Source: DASQDN01 sp963833675 (lineage in GTDB: Bacteria; Acidobacteriota; Terriglobia; Bryobacterales; Bryobacteraceae). Taken from it: 64,000 bases of DNA. The position numbers and the translations under genes are program-made. Where the stretch lies: NCBI GenBank assembly GCA_963833675.1, contig CAWHYW010000031.1, forward strand, positions 128,966 to 192,965, in the 5' to 3' direction. This document shows, piece by piece, positions 54,696 to 64,000 of the stretch (position 1 is the stretch's first letter; each line of letters begins with the position of its first letter). A model generated the notes under the pieces. That model made no database searches. It saw nothing but the letters and a program-made list of their open reading frames with translations, and was not told the origin of the DNA.

Positions 54696-55560
54696 TCATC
54701 CCATCGCTATCGTTACTGCGTCCTGAATGCCCACGATCACCCCGCGCGAATCGGATACTACAATCATTACCGGCGTCATGTTTGAAGGAAGGCTGTTAAC
54801 GGGTACTCGGATTTTGATTTGAAAGGTTCTCGCTACGAGTTGTGGAGCGGCTCCCGCGTACAAGATCTCAGTGGCGAGACCGTTCACATAAGCAGCGACG
54901 GGTAATAACGTTTTGCAAGCACCGCGCCACTGATTCTCCCGTCGGAACCTTCAGGATCGGTTCTACCCAATCGGTCACAAACAACGTCACGATCGAGCCT
55001 GGACGTGCAGGGTTGACCAGAGTATTGACCGACCTGGTTGAGAGCAGCCGCTCCCACTCCGGACGAATTCGCCGTAAATGCCGACAGCGTCGTCGGCGAC
55101 GACCGGCGCCGAAATCGGATTCGATCGTTGTCCGTTGTACTCAACTTGAATACTGGTCGTGGAGCCGCCAATTCCATAGGGACCCACAGCGTTGATCTGA
55201 TCGGAGCGCATGTAAAGGAGTGGCGCCGGTATGCCGTCGAACAGCACTCGAGTACCACCAGCAAAGTATTCACGACGCTATCTGTCATAGTCCTGCCCGC
55301 ACCTGCATCTGGACCCATACCACCACCCAAGATCGATACGATCGCGTCCGATATCTCACCTCAGCGAAGCGCTTGATCCTCATTCGCCAGTTCGCTGGAT
55401 CCGAGCCGAGGAAATAGCTTACTTTGCATGCGAGAACCCGTTGACCAACGATCTTCAGATGTGGATTCACAGTCAACAACTTCATCCGAAATGTGGGTGA
55501 CGTTTGCATAATTGCGTCACCGCGCGTTAGCTTCATCGTGTAAACGACACCATGCGTCAC
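54696..55560 (-). pseudogene. DUF7948/SBBP protein remnant fused to its TIGR03437 C-terminus
   Basis: From the 5' side, FRMKLLTVNPHLKIVGQRVL and KVSYFLGSDPANW followed by KRFAEVRY is the N-terminal domain of Solibacter SBBP beta-propeller proteins. At about 55,350-55,366 the frame passes straight into GEISDAIVSILGGGMGPDAG, then RVLFDGIPAPLLYMRSDQIN, IQVEYNGQRSNPISAPVV, and NGLATEILYAGAAPQLVA with IKIRVPVNSLPSNM, the TIGR03437 C-terminal domain. Hundreds of residues of propeller are missing between. At least three further frame changes occur. It is the trace of one large secreted protein. Confidence 0.7.
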
Positions 55561-56063
55561 CCATCATGATTCAGCGGGAGGTCCGACCCTAGTGAATCCA
55601 ACGTCGAATGTTCCAGCATGCGCGCATCCGATCACTATCGCCAGACTGTGGCATGAGTTCTTCATCGTCGCCCCTATTGTGGTATGTCGGACGCCCCCTC
55701 GTATTGCGTGTACGTACACTTCCGCTCTGTACACCTCTTCCGGTCTGCCACTAAACAACTCGTTTGTCCCTTGTTCTCTGGCACTGAAGTTCAATGGTCC
55801 ATTTTCGATCCTTATTGATCGCAATTTTCACTGCTTTCGTGGTCCATTTTTGCGCCGAAACTTATCTTGCGATCGCTCGTCTCATGAGGGCTAAGGAACC
55901 AGCTCTCTGTTATCTCTCGGCCGCTGACTTAATTAGCCATGACTACGTTTTGTTAACAACGCGACGAAACTTTCTTCGCCTCGCTCGAATCTTACGGTAA
56001 AGTGCGGGGCAGTGATGCATTCGGAGACCGCTCTCTACTCCCACTGAGAAAGGTCGTCCAAAT
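55561..56063. other. Stretch with weak coding signal only
   Basis: 500 bases. On the minus strand a short block GPLNFSAREQGTNELF may belong to the N-terminus of the DUF7948 remnant (PLxFxANxGQT in relatives), but it is too degraded to call. The rest holds nothing recognisable. Confidence 0.35.
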
Positions 56064-56351
56064 ATGAGTCCCCAATCGCACGGAATTTGTGGTGAGTGTG
56101 ATTCGATGTGGCGCGATTATGCGCACTGGACAGCCGAACATTTGAAGCTTCTGCTCGAAAGGGATATGGCGACCGCGCGTGGAGATTGGGCGTTAGAGGA
56201 TCACTTGAATTCTCAAATCCCAGTGGCCGAGCACACGCGTGGCGAATGCCGCGACCGCATCCGCAGGCACGAAGCTGAAGAGCATGACGCTGGAGGAGAA
56301 TCAATCCACGTAGATGAGCTCTACGCATCGCCGAGATCACAGGAATTTTGA
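56064..56351 (+). CDS. Small CxxC protein, acidobacterial hypothetical family
   Basis: 95 residues. An N-terminal CGECDSMW pair of cysteines could bind metal. The rest is predicted helical (DYAHWTAEHLKLLLERDMAT, then RGECRDRIRRHEAEEHDAGG). Similar small proteins with C..C, an AT..H..L helix and RxHExE helices occur widely in Solibacterales. It overlaps the response-regulator ORF by 4 bases if that gene starts at 56348, so the two may be co-transcribed. Confidence 0.6.
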   Translation: MSPQSHGICGECDSMWRDYAHWTAEHLKLLLERDMATARGDWALEDHLNSQIPVAEHTRGECRDRIRRHEAEEHDAGGESIHVDELYASPRSQEF

Positions 56352-57211
56352 CAGTATTTAAAAGGAAAAACGGTGAAATACAGCCGTCATTCTATCGATC
56401 TAATCTTGTGAAGTGGGTCACTCTCATGAAGAGTAGGTCGCAATACGCTCAGTCGGAAATCTCAGCACACATACCCCATTGCATTCGCGTCGCGTTAGGT
56501 GACGATCATCCAATCATTCGGTATGCTCTTCGTGAAGTTCTAGCTGCAAAAGGAGATATAAAGGTCGTAGGAGAATCCGGAGGTGGTGCAGAGATATTTC
56601 TGACAGGCACACACGCGAATGCGGACGTATTGATCGTAGATTTTCGAATTTCCGATCCCTCCGTTAGAGCCGCTCTTAAAGTGTTTCGACATTCGGCGCA
56701 GAAACCTAAGCTCATACTGCTGAGTGCATGTGAAGACAAGAGCGAACTCGTTCAGGCCTTAAAGCTTGGCTGCTCGGGCGTGGTGTTGAAGCGATCGGCC
56801 GCGGAAGATATAGTTGCCTGCATCCGCAAAGTTTATGCAGGGGGAATATGGGTGGATTGGCAACCGAAGCTGTCCGGTCCCCAGCTCTCTTCCGCTAGAA
56901 ATGAAAACCGTGATGTGCCTTGGAAGCCGTATTTCAGCCGACGCGAAGGCGAGATTCTCGACCTAGTCGTCCAGGGCTTCACGAATCCCGAGATCGCGGC
57001 ACGACTAATCGTGAGTCCGCAAACAGTCAAGAATCAGTTGCATCACATGTACGAAAAAATAGGAGTTACAGACCGTCTCGAACTAATACTTTATGCCGTT
57101 CATGAAGGCCTTCAACAACTTACGAATTACGATCCTCGCCGAAAGCAGCAGGTCATGCCTGCCGTGACGCACGCCGGTCCTCAGACACGTAGCAAGTCCC
57201 TCGCAACTTGA
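56348..57211 (+). CDS. NarL/FixJ-type response regulator
   Basis: The receiver domain begins at IRVALGDDHPIIRYALREVL with the acidic pair at residues 52-53 (counting from 56348), the phospho-acceptor Asp98 in ADVLIVDFRI, and Lys in GVVLKRSAAED. The LuxR-type HTH has FSRREGEILDLVVQGFTNPE and RLIVSPQTVKNQLHHMYEKI. Residues before about 40 match nothing, and the internal ATG at 56426 may be the real start (261 residues). No histidine kinase is adjacent, so it is an orphan regulator. Intact within the otherwise eroded region. Confidence 0.88.
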   Translation: MTVFKRKNGEIQPSFYRSNLVKWVTLMKSRSQYAQSEISAHIPHCIRVALGDDHPIIRYALREVLAAKGDIKVVGESGGGAEIFLTGTHANADVLIVDFRISDPSVRAALKVFRHSAQKPKLILLSACEDKSELVQALKLGCSGVVLKRSAAEDIVACIRKVYAGGIWVDWQPKLSGPQLSSARNENRDVPWKPYFSRREGEILDLVVQGFTNPEIAARLIVSPQTVKNQLHHMYEKIGVTDRLELILYAVHEGLQQLTNYDPRRKQQVMPAVTHAGPQTRSKSLAT

Positions 57212-57862
57212 TGTCTATCGGACTTTGTTATCGTGCTAGATACCTGGGGCAACCCCGGCGTGCGCGGGCAAAGCCCCATAGCACATGATCTGAGCGTAGC
57301 GCGATGCAGCCTTTGGCAGTTTGAACCAGTAACGATTCCCCTCCGCTTGGAGTGGCAGGCGCTGTTTGAATTCTGCTCGTACGATCGCATTTTGCCTTCT
57401 GGAATTGCTTTTCGCTCGCACTAACATCGAGGTATCCCGCAAGTTCTAAAGTTCTAAACATGTTAGTGAAAGCTTTAAATCCCGGTCCGCATTATGGACT
57501 CGCGCAAGGAGTTTCCAGATAGGATATAGGGCATTGTGGTCCTGGAACACGGAACTCAATCGAATTCCGGGTTAACGAGGAGCAGGCTCGCGGACTGGTA
57601 CACCGTTTAACGATGTCGGGACCGTAGACCTATTGAACGAATCCCTCTGCCCGAACTGCGGACAGTCAAGGTAGACGCCTTCTTTCCAGCTGCAGTTATC
57701 GGGCTCCGTACAGCTCTAAAAACGCTCGTATTGGAGGAACCTGACGGTCAAACAAACTGGTTTGAGAAGGCAAGCCTCACTTCCACAGATTGACACCGTT
57801 AGAACCTACAAGTATGGACGCTTGCGCTAAACGATCTGAACATCCGGGTCGATCTTGGGTTT
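57212..57862. other. Gene-poor stretch, nothing recognised
   Basis: About 650 bases. Both strands offer only short frames. A minus-strand frame at 57,236-57,442 (KQRLPLQAEGNRYWFKLPKA) looks protein-like but cannot be assigned. No tRNA or clear terminator was seen. Confidence 0.4.
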
Positions 57863-58066
57863 GTGGACCTCAGCAATTCACAGACGGTACCAGTTCATAC
57901 ACCCACCAGGGAAAAACCGGACGTAGAAACTCTAGCCCGAATGTTGGCTCGGGGTGAGTTTTCCGATAACTACGACGACACGATTAGAGAGATGTCAGAC
58001 GACGAGTTTGAACGTCTATGGGAAGTTTTCTATCTGGAACGACGAGTTGCAGGCGTGACTCCTTAA
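57863..58066 (+). CDS. Small acidic hypothetical protein
   Basis: 67 residues. ETLARMLARGEFSDNYDDTI and REMSDDEFERLWEVFYLERR are predicted to form two helices. No known motif. It ends at the boundary of the IS110 remnant, so it may be a gene interrupted or flanked by the insertion. Low certainty that it is expressed. Confidence 0.4.
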   Translation: MDLSNSQTVPVHTPTREKPDVETLARMLARGEFSDNYDDTIREMSDDEFERLWEVFYLERRVAGVTP

Positions 58067-58075
58067 GCGATGGTG

Positions 58076-58273
58076 AGCCCGCGCCAGTCCTCCGAACTTT
58101 TCGCGCATGGCTATACGCGTTGTGGCTACACTACCTTCGCCCACTACTTCACCATTCCCTTCGATCACGCAATAGCGGCTGGTTCTGTCGCCCAGGTCCA
58201 CTCCGATCGTTATTCCTTCTATTCCGCGGATTGATTCCCGGTTCGGACTCTGACGCCTGCTTTTACTCGTCAC
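58076..58273 (-). mobile_element. IS110-family transposase, N-terminal remnant
   Basis: GIEGITIGVDLGDRTSRYCV, IEGNGEVVGEGSVATTR and AMREKFGG match the start of IS110-type (DEDD) transposases; the first catalytic Asp is in GVDLGDR. The reading stops making sense after KFGG, about 60 residues in, where PxxRIALEVGTHS is expected. The remaining 85% of the element, including the C-terminal Transposase_20 domain, is absent. No terminal repeats are expected for this family. It is a relic of past insertion. Confidence 0.75.
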
Positions 58274-59104
58274 TCCTGGCCTCCTTTTGCGCCCAAATCC
58301 GTAATTTCCATTGCGAGATTACTGCACTCTTGATGCGGCCCGGGCCATCTCATCCCATCTCCGGCGGGATGACTTCGATCATGAGTGTGGTCAGCTAATC
58401 CAATCCAAATTGCAGAGCTTGACAAACACAACTGCTGATAGGGTGAATGTTGGCCCATCACTGCCTCGAATCCGTTCAAGCGGCGCCACTATCCGGGTCA
58501 CATTATTAGTTGGGTGGTGAGATGGTACTTGCGATATCCAATCTCATTCACTCATATCGTAGCGTCCAGATTGCAACCTTCGTCATGCGCGGAAACCGCG
58601 CGCTTTCATGACGAGGTCCGCTCGCCCGGGATGTAGGGATTCCAAAGAAGGAGAAGCCAGCTCCGGCTCCGTGCGTTCCATCGAGAAACTGCTATCCGGA
58701 CCCTCTGCCGAAGGGCTTTAGCCAGGTCGAGTTCCTCTCCAAACTCTTCGACAATCGAGATAAACACATCGTTCTGTGGGCCACCAAACCCGCACATGAC
58801 GCGGAGATGGCCGGAACAGGTGAAGGCAAACCCCAGGTTCCGCTTTACGGCCAAGCTCTGGTGAGGCTTCACGCACGAGCGAAACGCCACAGCTGAAGAC
58901 GAGAAGCTCGTAAAGGCTGGCATGGCCGTATGGTCAAAATACCGGAACACGCTGAAAACACCGTGCGGCAGCAATGCCGATCGACGTGCCACACCTGCGC
59001 TCGCGCGACCGTGAGTGAGTGACGTCGACCACGTTACGGCGGGTGTAACATTGTAATCCGTCTTCCAGCTATGCGCTCGAAATCAGCGGCGGAATTCTCG
59101 ATCG
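58274..59104. other. Gene-poor stretch, nothing assigned
   Basis: About 830 bases. One plus-strand frame at about 58,690-58,895 reads PDPLPKGFSQVEFLSKLFDN and HIVLWATKPAHDAEMAGTGE, protein-like but unknown and without a good start. The part next to the transposase relic probably includes former IS upstream sequence. Confidence 0.4.
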
Positions 59105-60425
59105 TTAGACCACAAGTTGCTTTGATGCAGTGGTTCGAGTTTTTTGGCATACGGGCCCTGGGAGCGCTGCTTGCGGGAAGATTGGCGCATGGCCTGAGTG
59201 CTCCACTGTCGTTGCATCGAGCGGCGGGATTGCCGTAGTTGTCGGGATTGTCTCGCGTTCCGGCTGCCGTGCATTCGACCGCTGGCGAGACAGTTGATCC
59301 TGGATCAACGGGTGATCCCGCAACCGTAGTCCGAGACGTGCTTCTATCTTCGTTCCGGCCGCGCTTGCGACCCAATGATCCAGAAAGGCGTACGCTTGTG
59401 CGCGGCCGTCCGGAGGAAAATCATGTTCGGCGTCCGGATAAACCGTCGTCAGCCGGTCGGGCGCGTGAAATATTCGTGTATAAACCGGCATGGCTGCATC
59501 GACGCAGTCGCGGACCCCGGAAACTTCGAAATCCGGCGTATCGTGCAACGGCGCATTGATAAAAACCGGCCTTGGCGCGAGGGCTGCCAGAACTTCAGTA
59601 AAATCGAACGGGACCTTCGCGGGATCATTAGCGTACCGGGTTTCGATGAGGGGCATGTAGTAGCGACGGCTCCATGCCGTGATATCTCCTCCATGGTGTT
59701 TTGCGAAGACATTAAACCCGCAGCTCGAAACAACGGCTCGCACCCTCGGGTCGAAAACGGCAAGGAAAAGGGCATTGTGTCCGCCGAGAGAATGGCCGAT
59801 CACGCCGATCCGGTTCGGGTCTACATACGGGAGCGAACGCAATAGATCGACAGCGCGGCGATGGTTTACCAGCGCCTTCATCGTCGCGCTGACGTATTCC
59901 ATGGCGTACGGATCCCCCTTGTATTCACGTGTGTGGAGCAGCGGGTAATCGACGGTGAGGGTGACATAACCGCGTTCGGCCAACTCATGCGAGTAGGCGA
60001 GATTCTTCGGACCTTCTTAAACCAACGGGCACGTCTTTTCCTGGCTTGGAACTACCAGGTAAACAAACCATGGCCGGAAGGCGTCCTCGTCGTTCATTGG
60101 GAATCAGAAGGTAGGCGGGAACACGGTCGCTTCGCTCAGAGCGAAACGTGATCCTCTGCCTGACATACTTCCCGGTTCGCGTCTCCTCTACCACTTTTAT
60201 CTCGAGAGGCTCAGTCGACGCTTCCGGCAGCGGACCCATCACCTTCAGCATGTTGCCTTTAATGTGAGGAACCCGCCGGTTCCAGTCTGACGGGGAGCGG
60301 ACTGCGCGCTTGCCGCCATCGCGGTCGAGATAGAAGAGCAGATCTTTCTTGTCTTCGTAGACGGGTATCTCTGCTGCGGAGGCGCAAACTGCGAAAGCGA
60401 TCAAAATCAGGCTAAGCATCAGCAT
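59105..60425 (-). CDS. Exported alpha/beta hydrolase (esterase-like), frameshifted
   Basis: The start at 60425 gives MLMLSLILIAFAVCASAAEI, a signal peptide. MGPLPEASTEPLEIKVVEET, then VPAYLLIPNERRGRLPAMVC and LPGSSKPGKD lead into the hydrolase core. A frame change near 60,000 precedes the block with RIGVIGHSLGGHNALFLAV (nucleophile Ser), VFINAPLHDTPDFEVSGV (acid region) and YPDAEHDFPPDGRAQAY (catalytic His). It resembles acetyl-xylan-esterase or dienelactone-hydrolase-like enzymes of glycan use. The last 70 residues, after FLDHWVASAAGTKI, look out of frame. It lies 7 bases after the ceramidase-like gene in the receptor 3 unit. Confidence 0.75.
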
Positions 60426-60432
60426 GGGTGAC

Positions 60433-61781
60433 TTATCGAGCCGCGCGTGTAGACTCCACCATCTCGTCGACCTTCTGCGCGATTAGTTCCTCGACCGCAA
60501 ACTATATGGCGCCGGCAATCGATACTCATCCATATCCTCGACGCCTTCATATCCACCTTCTTTCAGAACGCGCAGCGATGGGATATACGACAGCAGTTCG
60601 TTGTTGTATCCAGCCACCCAGGTATTGTCGTTTCCATACTGCTTCTTGAAACGCAAGCAGTAGTCGACCACCGATTCACCGGTCAGGGCGATGAAGGTCA
60701 GATTGGAGCCGATGCGCCACACCTGAATGGGATATGGATCTCGTCGGGAAGCTTCCTTCGCGTTCGAGTTTGGTCAACAGATATTGGATCTGGCGGCGCT
60801 TCGGTCCGGTCGCTTGCGCAAGTCGCGCTTGCAACATTGCCTGAGTTGGCGGCGTGCGGAAGGGAACCTGAATCACCGCGTAAGCCGTCCGAAGCGGCCC
60901 GTCGATGGGAGTCATCTTTCCTTTCAGTACCAAGTCAACGGCTCGCGCAAGAATCTTGCCGTAGGCCCGCGCCAACTCGATGGCCTCCGGCGAATCGCTG
61001 CTCATAATGCGCGGCAACGGATTCGCATCGCCTCCGCATCCTTGCACGAAAAGCGCTATAGCGCCTCGATAAGCTCTTCTTCTCCATCCTCTGCGCGAAT
61101 CCGGCATAGTCGCCGCTGACCTTATATCCCGACAGCGCGGTTGTATGGCAGGAATACCCGAAGACTATCGCGCGCATGTCACCGCCCGGTGAACGAATTG
61201 CGAGAACGGGCAGCATGATCCACTGGACCAGGCAGGCTGCGGCCACCTGGGCGCGCGCGGCGCCGGTTCACGGCGATTCCCGCCAGGCCCTGCTCGAACG
61301 AAAGTTGCGATGGCGCCAGGTTGTGAATTGCCTGCCCGATAACATCGATAATTTGTTGCACCAGCAAACTGGTATAGCGATCACCGTTGCGGTTTGCTCT
61401 GCATTCAAGTCGTAATAGAGGTGTAAGACCTGTCCGGTTACAGGAGCGCTGTGATTATGCGAGTAGTTCAGCACGAGACGTTCGCGGGAAGACGAAACTT
61501 AGCCTTTACGCCCGCCGCGACCTCGTCGATCATTGCCACATCGAACCCTGGAGATCACTGGTGAGAAGGACAGATGTATTTCCGGCGCTATCCTGAAACG
61601 CTGCGGCTTTGACATAAATCGGCGCAAGAACGCCTTCCGATGTCTTGGTCCGGTTTCCATACCCCGACAGCCAGATTGACTCCTTGGGCGTGACATCGAC
61701 TTTGGCGGCGCCTGCCTTCCAACCTGCCTCAGCGTGGCAGGCAGCGGCAACCATCGCGAGAAGCACAAAGGATTTTTTCAT
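60433..61781 (-). CDS. Neutral/alkaline ceramidase-like exported protein, frameshifted
   Basis: The start at 61781 (or 61790) gives MKKSFVLLAMVAAACHAEAG, a signal. GWKAGAAKVDVTPKESIWLS, GYGNRTKTSEGV and SVLLTSDLQG match the N-terminal domain of neutral/alkaline ceramidase-like enzymes, which are zinc amidases. Later blocks are IVFGYSCHTTALSGYKVSGD with the metal His, FVQGCGGDANPLPR, and FIALTGESVVDYCLRFKKQY. The reconstructed C-terminus is AVEELIAQKVDEMVESTRAA in a different frame from the block before it. At least four frame changes occur. It follows TonB receptor 3 with about 20 bases between. It would hydrolyse an amide-linked lipid or related compound at the cell surface. Confidence 0.78.
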
Positions 61782-61804
61782 CTTTGTCAACTAGTATGGC
61801 GGAT

Positions 61805-64000
61805 TCAAAAAATCAGCTTCAGTCCGAGTTGGATATCGCGCGGGTCGCTCACGGTTGACGTTACCCGGCCGAAAGCTGGCGGTACCGAGCGTGGTACCCG
61901 GATCGCCCATATTCGGATGATTCAACGCGTTGAAAAATTCTCCGCGAAATTGTAAGGATCTCGCCTCGCCAAGCGAGAAAGATTTCGACATCGACAGATC
62001 CAAATTGCGAAAGCCCGGACCCATCACCGAGCCGATACCGGCATTCCCCAGCGTATACAACGCAGGAGTGACAAACGCAGTCGTATCGAAAAATCTGCTC
62101 TCCGTGCGATCGGAGCGAGGCAGGTTGGCATCCTTGATCCCGGCGCGGAACTCGGTGATGCCTCCGGTGTTGGCCACGTCGCCCGGTGTGGTTACCGTGA
62201 GAGGAAAGCCGGTGCGGAGGACCAGCATCCCGCTCGACTGCCATCCACCGAGGACCGCATTGACCACACCAGGCGCATTACTGCCGAACTGCTTTCCTCT
62301 GCCGTACGGCAGCTCCCAGACTCCGGCGAAGCTGAAGCGATGGCCGATATGCAGCGACGACAAGCCTTTGTTATTACCCCCGAACCAAAGATCCAGCAGA
62401 GTCCGGTTGTCCAATGTTTTCGACCACGTATACGCGCCGATAAAGGAAACTCCCGCGGAGTATCGCTTCTCTACCTGCAACTCAAGACCGTGATACGTCG
62501 ACTGGCCGTCGGTTCGCCGCAATGTGACGCTGCTTAGCGATTGAATCGGCCGGCGCGCCTGAACGCTTCCCGGCCCTGGCTCCGGCTCATTTGGAAATCC
62601 CGAGCGGGGAAGCCCTGTATCCTTGTTGCCCAATATCCAACGTTCACTACCAAGCTTTGCGAGAGCGATCTGCCAACGAAGAAATTCCACTGCTGCACGT
62701 AGGCTTCTTTCCAATTGACATCCTGGCTGAAGGGCCGGTTTTGCTCCGGGAGTTACAAAGTTCACCACCGGTGTAAGATCATTTACCGGATACGTACGGA
62801 AGTCAGATTCGTTGACGCCCAGGGTCACGCTGCCCGTGCGTACAAAAGGTGGATTGAACGCGAGCAGGATCCAGTTGTCCATCGTGTCGCGCTGATAAAA
62901 GATGCCGTATGCTCCACGCACGACGGTCTTATCGTTCCACTGATAGGCGAAGCCGAAGCGCGGGGCGAAATTGTTGTTGTCGTTCTTGAGAAGGCTGCGG
63001 CCCAGATAATCGGGCCGTTTCTGCGTTAACGGACTTCCGGTATCCTGCGGAGTAATGATCACTCCGCTATTCGGGCCGGTTTGAAGAAAATTTCCGATCG
63101 TATCGCGGTTTGCGACGGGCTTCCCCATCCACTCGTAGCGCAGCCCCAGATTCAGCGTCAGCTTGCGGCTGACTTTCCAATCGTCCTGAAACCACGGCAT
63201 GAGTTGGTTATTTCGGTAATTCGGATCAACAATGTCGATGCTGGCCTGAATGCTTCGCGGCAACCCTAGCAGAGTGTCCGCGAGAGCATACCCGGGCGAA
63301 TCCGGCCCCGCGGTCCACTGGCCGTTAAAAGAGTGTACGCCCGCGGGCTGGAGGCCGTTGGGAAACGTATCGCGATGGTAGTATCCCGTGAATCCTAGCC
63401 TGACCGTATGGTTCCCCTGGATAAGAAACAAACTGCCCGCAAGTTGGAAGATTTCGTTTTTCCACCCTCGTGGACCTTCCGTGGTGGAACCGCGCGTTTC
63501 CCGGTTGGTTGCCGAAGACGCTGTAATCGGTGATGTTCCAATACGGGGCGTGCCAGCACGCCGGGTGGCTGCAGGCCCCTTTCACTCCTAATTCCGCCGC
63601 GACATCCCGCTTAAACGCGCTCTCGGTTACCTCATTCTGTCGGAATCGACTATACCCCGCGCGTACTTCGAGGATCTTCGTAGGCGTTAACATGCGATCC
63701 CAACTGATGACCCCGTGCTGGCCCCGGAACTTGTGGTTGTAGCTGAAGGCAGGCCACACTGGCGGAGCCGTCGTGTCGGTATCGCTGATGATGTACCGGG
63801 CGAATATCCGGCTGGCAGGGCTGAGTACATGGTCCGCCCGCGCCAGGAACTGATCGGTGCGGGTCTGCTGCGGAGCCAGCGATTGATAGTTGTCGATTGG
63901 ACGAATGCCGCCGCGGCCGCTGCGGATCGGCAGCGGCACAAACTCGTTCATGAAACGCAGCGCCAGCGGATTCAGGCGATCGGCGGGGATAATGTTGTTC
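61805..64000 (-). CDS. TonB-dependent receptor 3, C-terminal part, frameshifted, runs off the window
   Basis: The 5' end lies beyond the window. The beginning seen is RFMNEFVPLPIRSGRGGIRP, then FLARADHVLSPASRIFARYI, and barrel segments such as PWFQDDWKVSRKLTLNLGLR and APRFGFAYQWNDKTVVRGAY. The C-terminal text FSLGEARSLQFRGEFFNALN is followed by a frame change near 61,870. The proper end TSTVSDPRDIQLGLKLIF has its stop at 61805. Further changes lie near 62,700 and 63,440. It is of the same Oar-like class as receptors 1 and 2. It leads the unit receptor, ceramidase-like enzyme and alpha/beta hydrolase. Confidence 0.85.

Noticed and set aside
58076..58273. A functional IS110 insertion sequence
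   Set aside because: Only about 60 N-terminal residues remain and the catalytic C-terminal domain is absent.
58606..58992. 128-codon minus-strand frame in the gene-poor zone
   Set aside because: Composition is unlike a protein, and the plus-strand frame in the same place looks more natural, though it too is unassigned.
1..64000. CRISPR arrays or rRNA genes
   Set aside because: No regularly spaced repeats and no rRNA-like sequence were seen on reading the window.

Overview
The window looks like a chromosomal contig of an Acidobacteriota member of the Solibacter/Bryobacter group (Bryobacterales). Supporting features are three Oar-like TonB-dependent receptors with a carboxypeptidase-regulatory N-terminus, a planctomycete-type cytochrome (DUF1549/DUF1553) and DUF1501 pair, remnants of the Solibacter-typical TIGR03437 and DUF7948/SBBP proteins, a PEP-CTERM protein, and an alternative complex III locus joined to an A2-type heme-copper oxidase. 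No rRNA genes or CRISPR arrays were seen. One tRNA (Gly, TCC) is present.

Layout. 0-5.5 kb: the end of an M81 (MlrC-like) peptidase gene, a SelA-like PLP enzyme and TonB receptor 1. 5.7-6.4 kb: a vapBC toxin-antitoxin pair carrying disabling lesions. 6.4-10.4 kb: DUF1501 and DUF1549/DUF1553 cytochrome genes. 10.5-15.4 kb: an OmpA-like protein, a sugar-binding lipoprotein, an internally deleted GMC oxidoreductase and a pentaheme cytochrome resembling ActA. 15.4-20.3 kb: TonB receptor 2 with a closely coupled exported protein of unknown function. 20.6-27 kb: a tight three-gene unit of di-heme oxidoreductase, a 1157-residue protein holding both a subtilisin domain and an HExxH metallopeptidase domain, and a ComEC-like metallo-beta-lactamase-fold hydrolase. 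27-39.6 kb: twelve co-directional genes, actABCDEF, a small membrane protein, SCO, and cytochrome oxidase subunits II, I, III, IV. They form a complete terminal respiratory module from quinol to oxygen. 39.9-48.3 kb: a lipocalin-like protein, DUF418, Fe-ADH and a monooxygenase, a polysaccharide deacetylase, an ECF sigma/anti-sigma/secretin-N operon, a PEP-CTERM protein and a PhyH dioxygenase. 48.4 kb: tRNA-Gly. 48.5-51 kb: a second M81/SelA-like pair, here with a deleted M81 gene. 51-59 kb: a gene-poor mosaic of remnants (SDR, TIGR03437, DUF7948, IS110) with a few intact small genes and a NarL-type regulator. 59-64 kb: an alpha/beta hydrolase, a ceramidase-like enzyme and TonB receptor 3, which runs off the window.

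Many genes outside 10.5-13.1, 14.9-20.3, 21.9-39.6, 46-48.3 and 49.4-51 kb are split by single-base frameshifts whose two sides remain homologous. Several can be explained as a lost base in a short homopolymer. Consensus error in a long-read or low-coverage assembly is therefore at least as likely as real decay. Gene boundaries below are the reconstructed ones, and each break is noted.

Recurring themes are TonB receptors each directly followed by an exported catabolic or modifying enzyme, two M81/SelA-like pairs, and a respiratory chain based on alternative complex III instead of cytochrome bc1. The most novel-looking item is the two-protease polypeptide and its MBL-fold neighbour.
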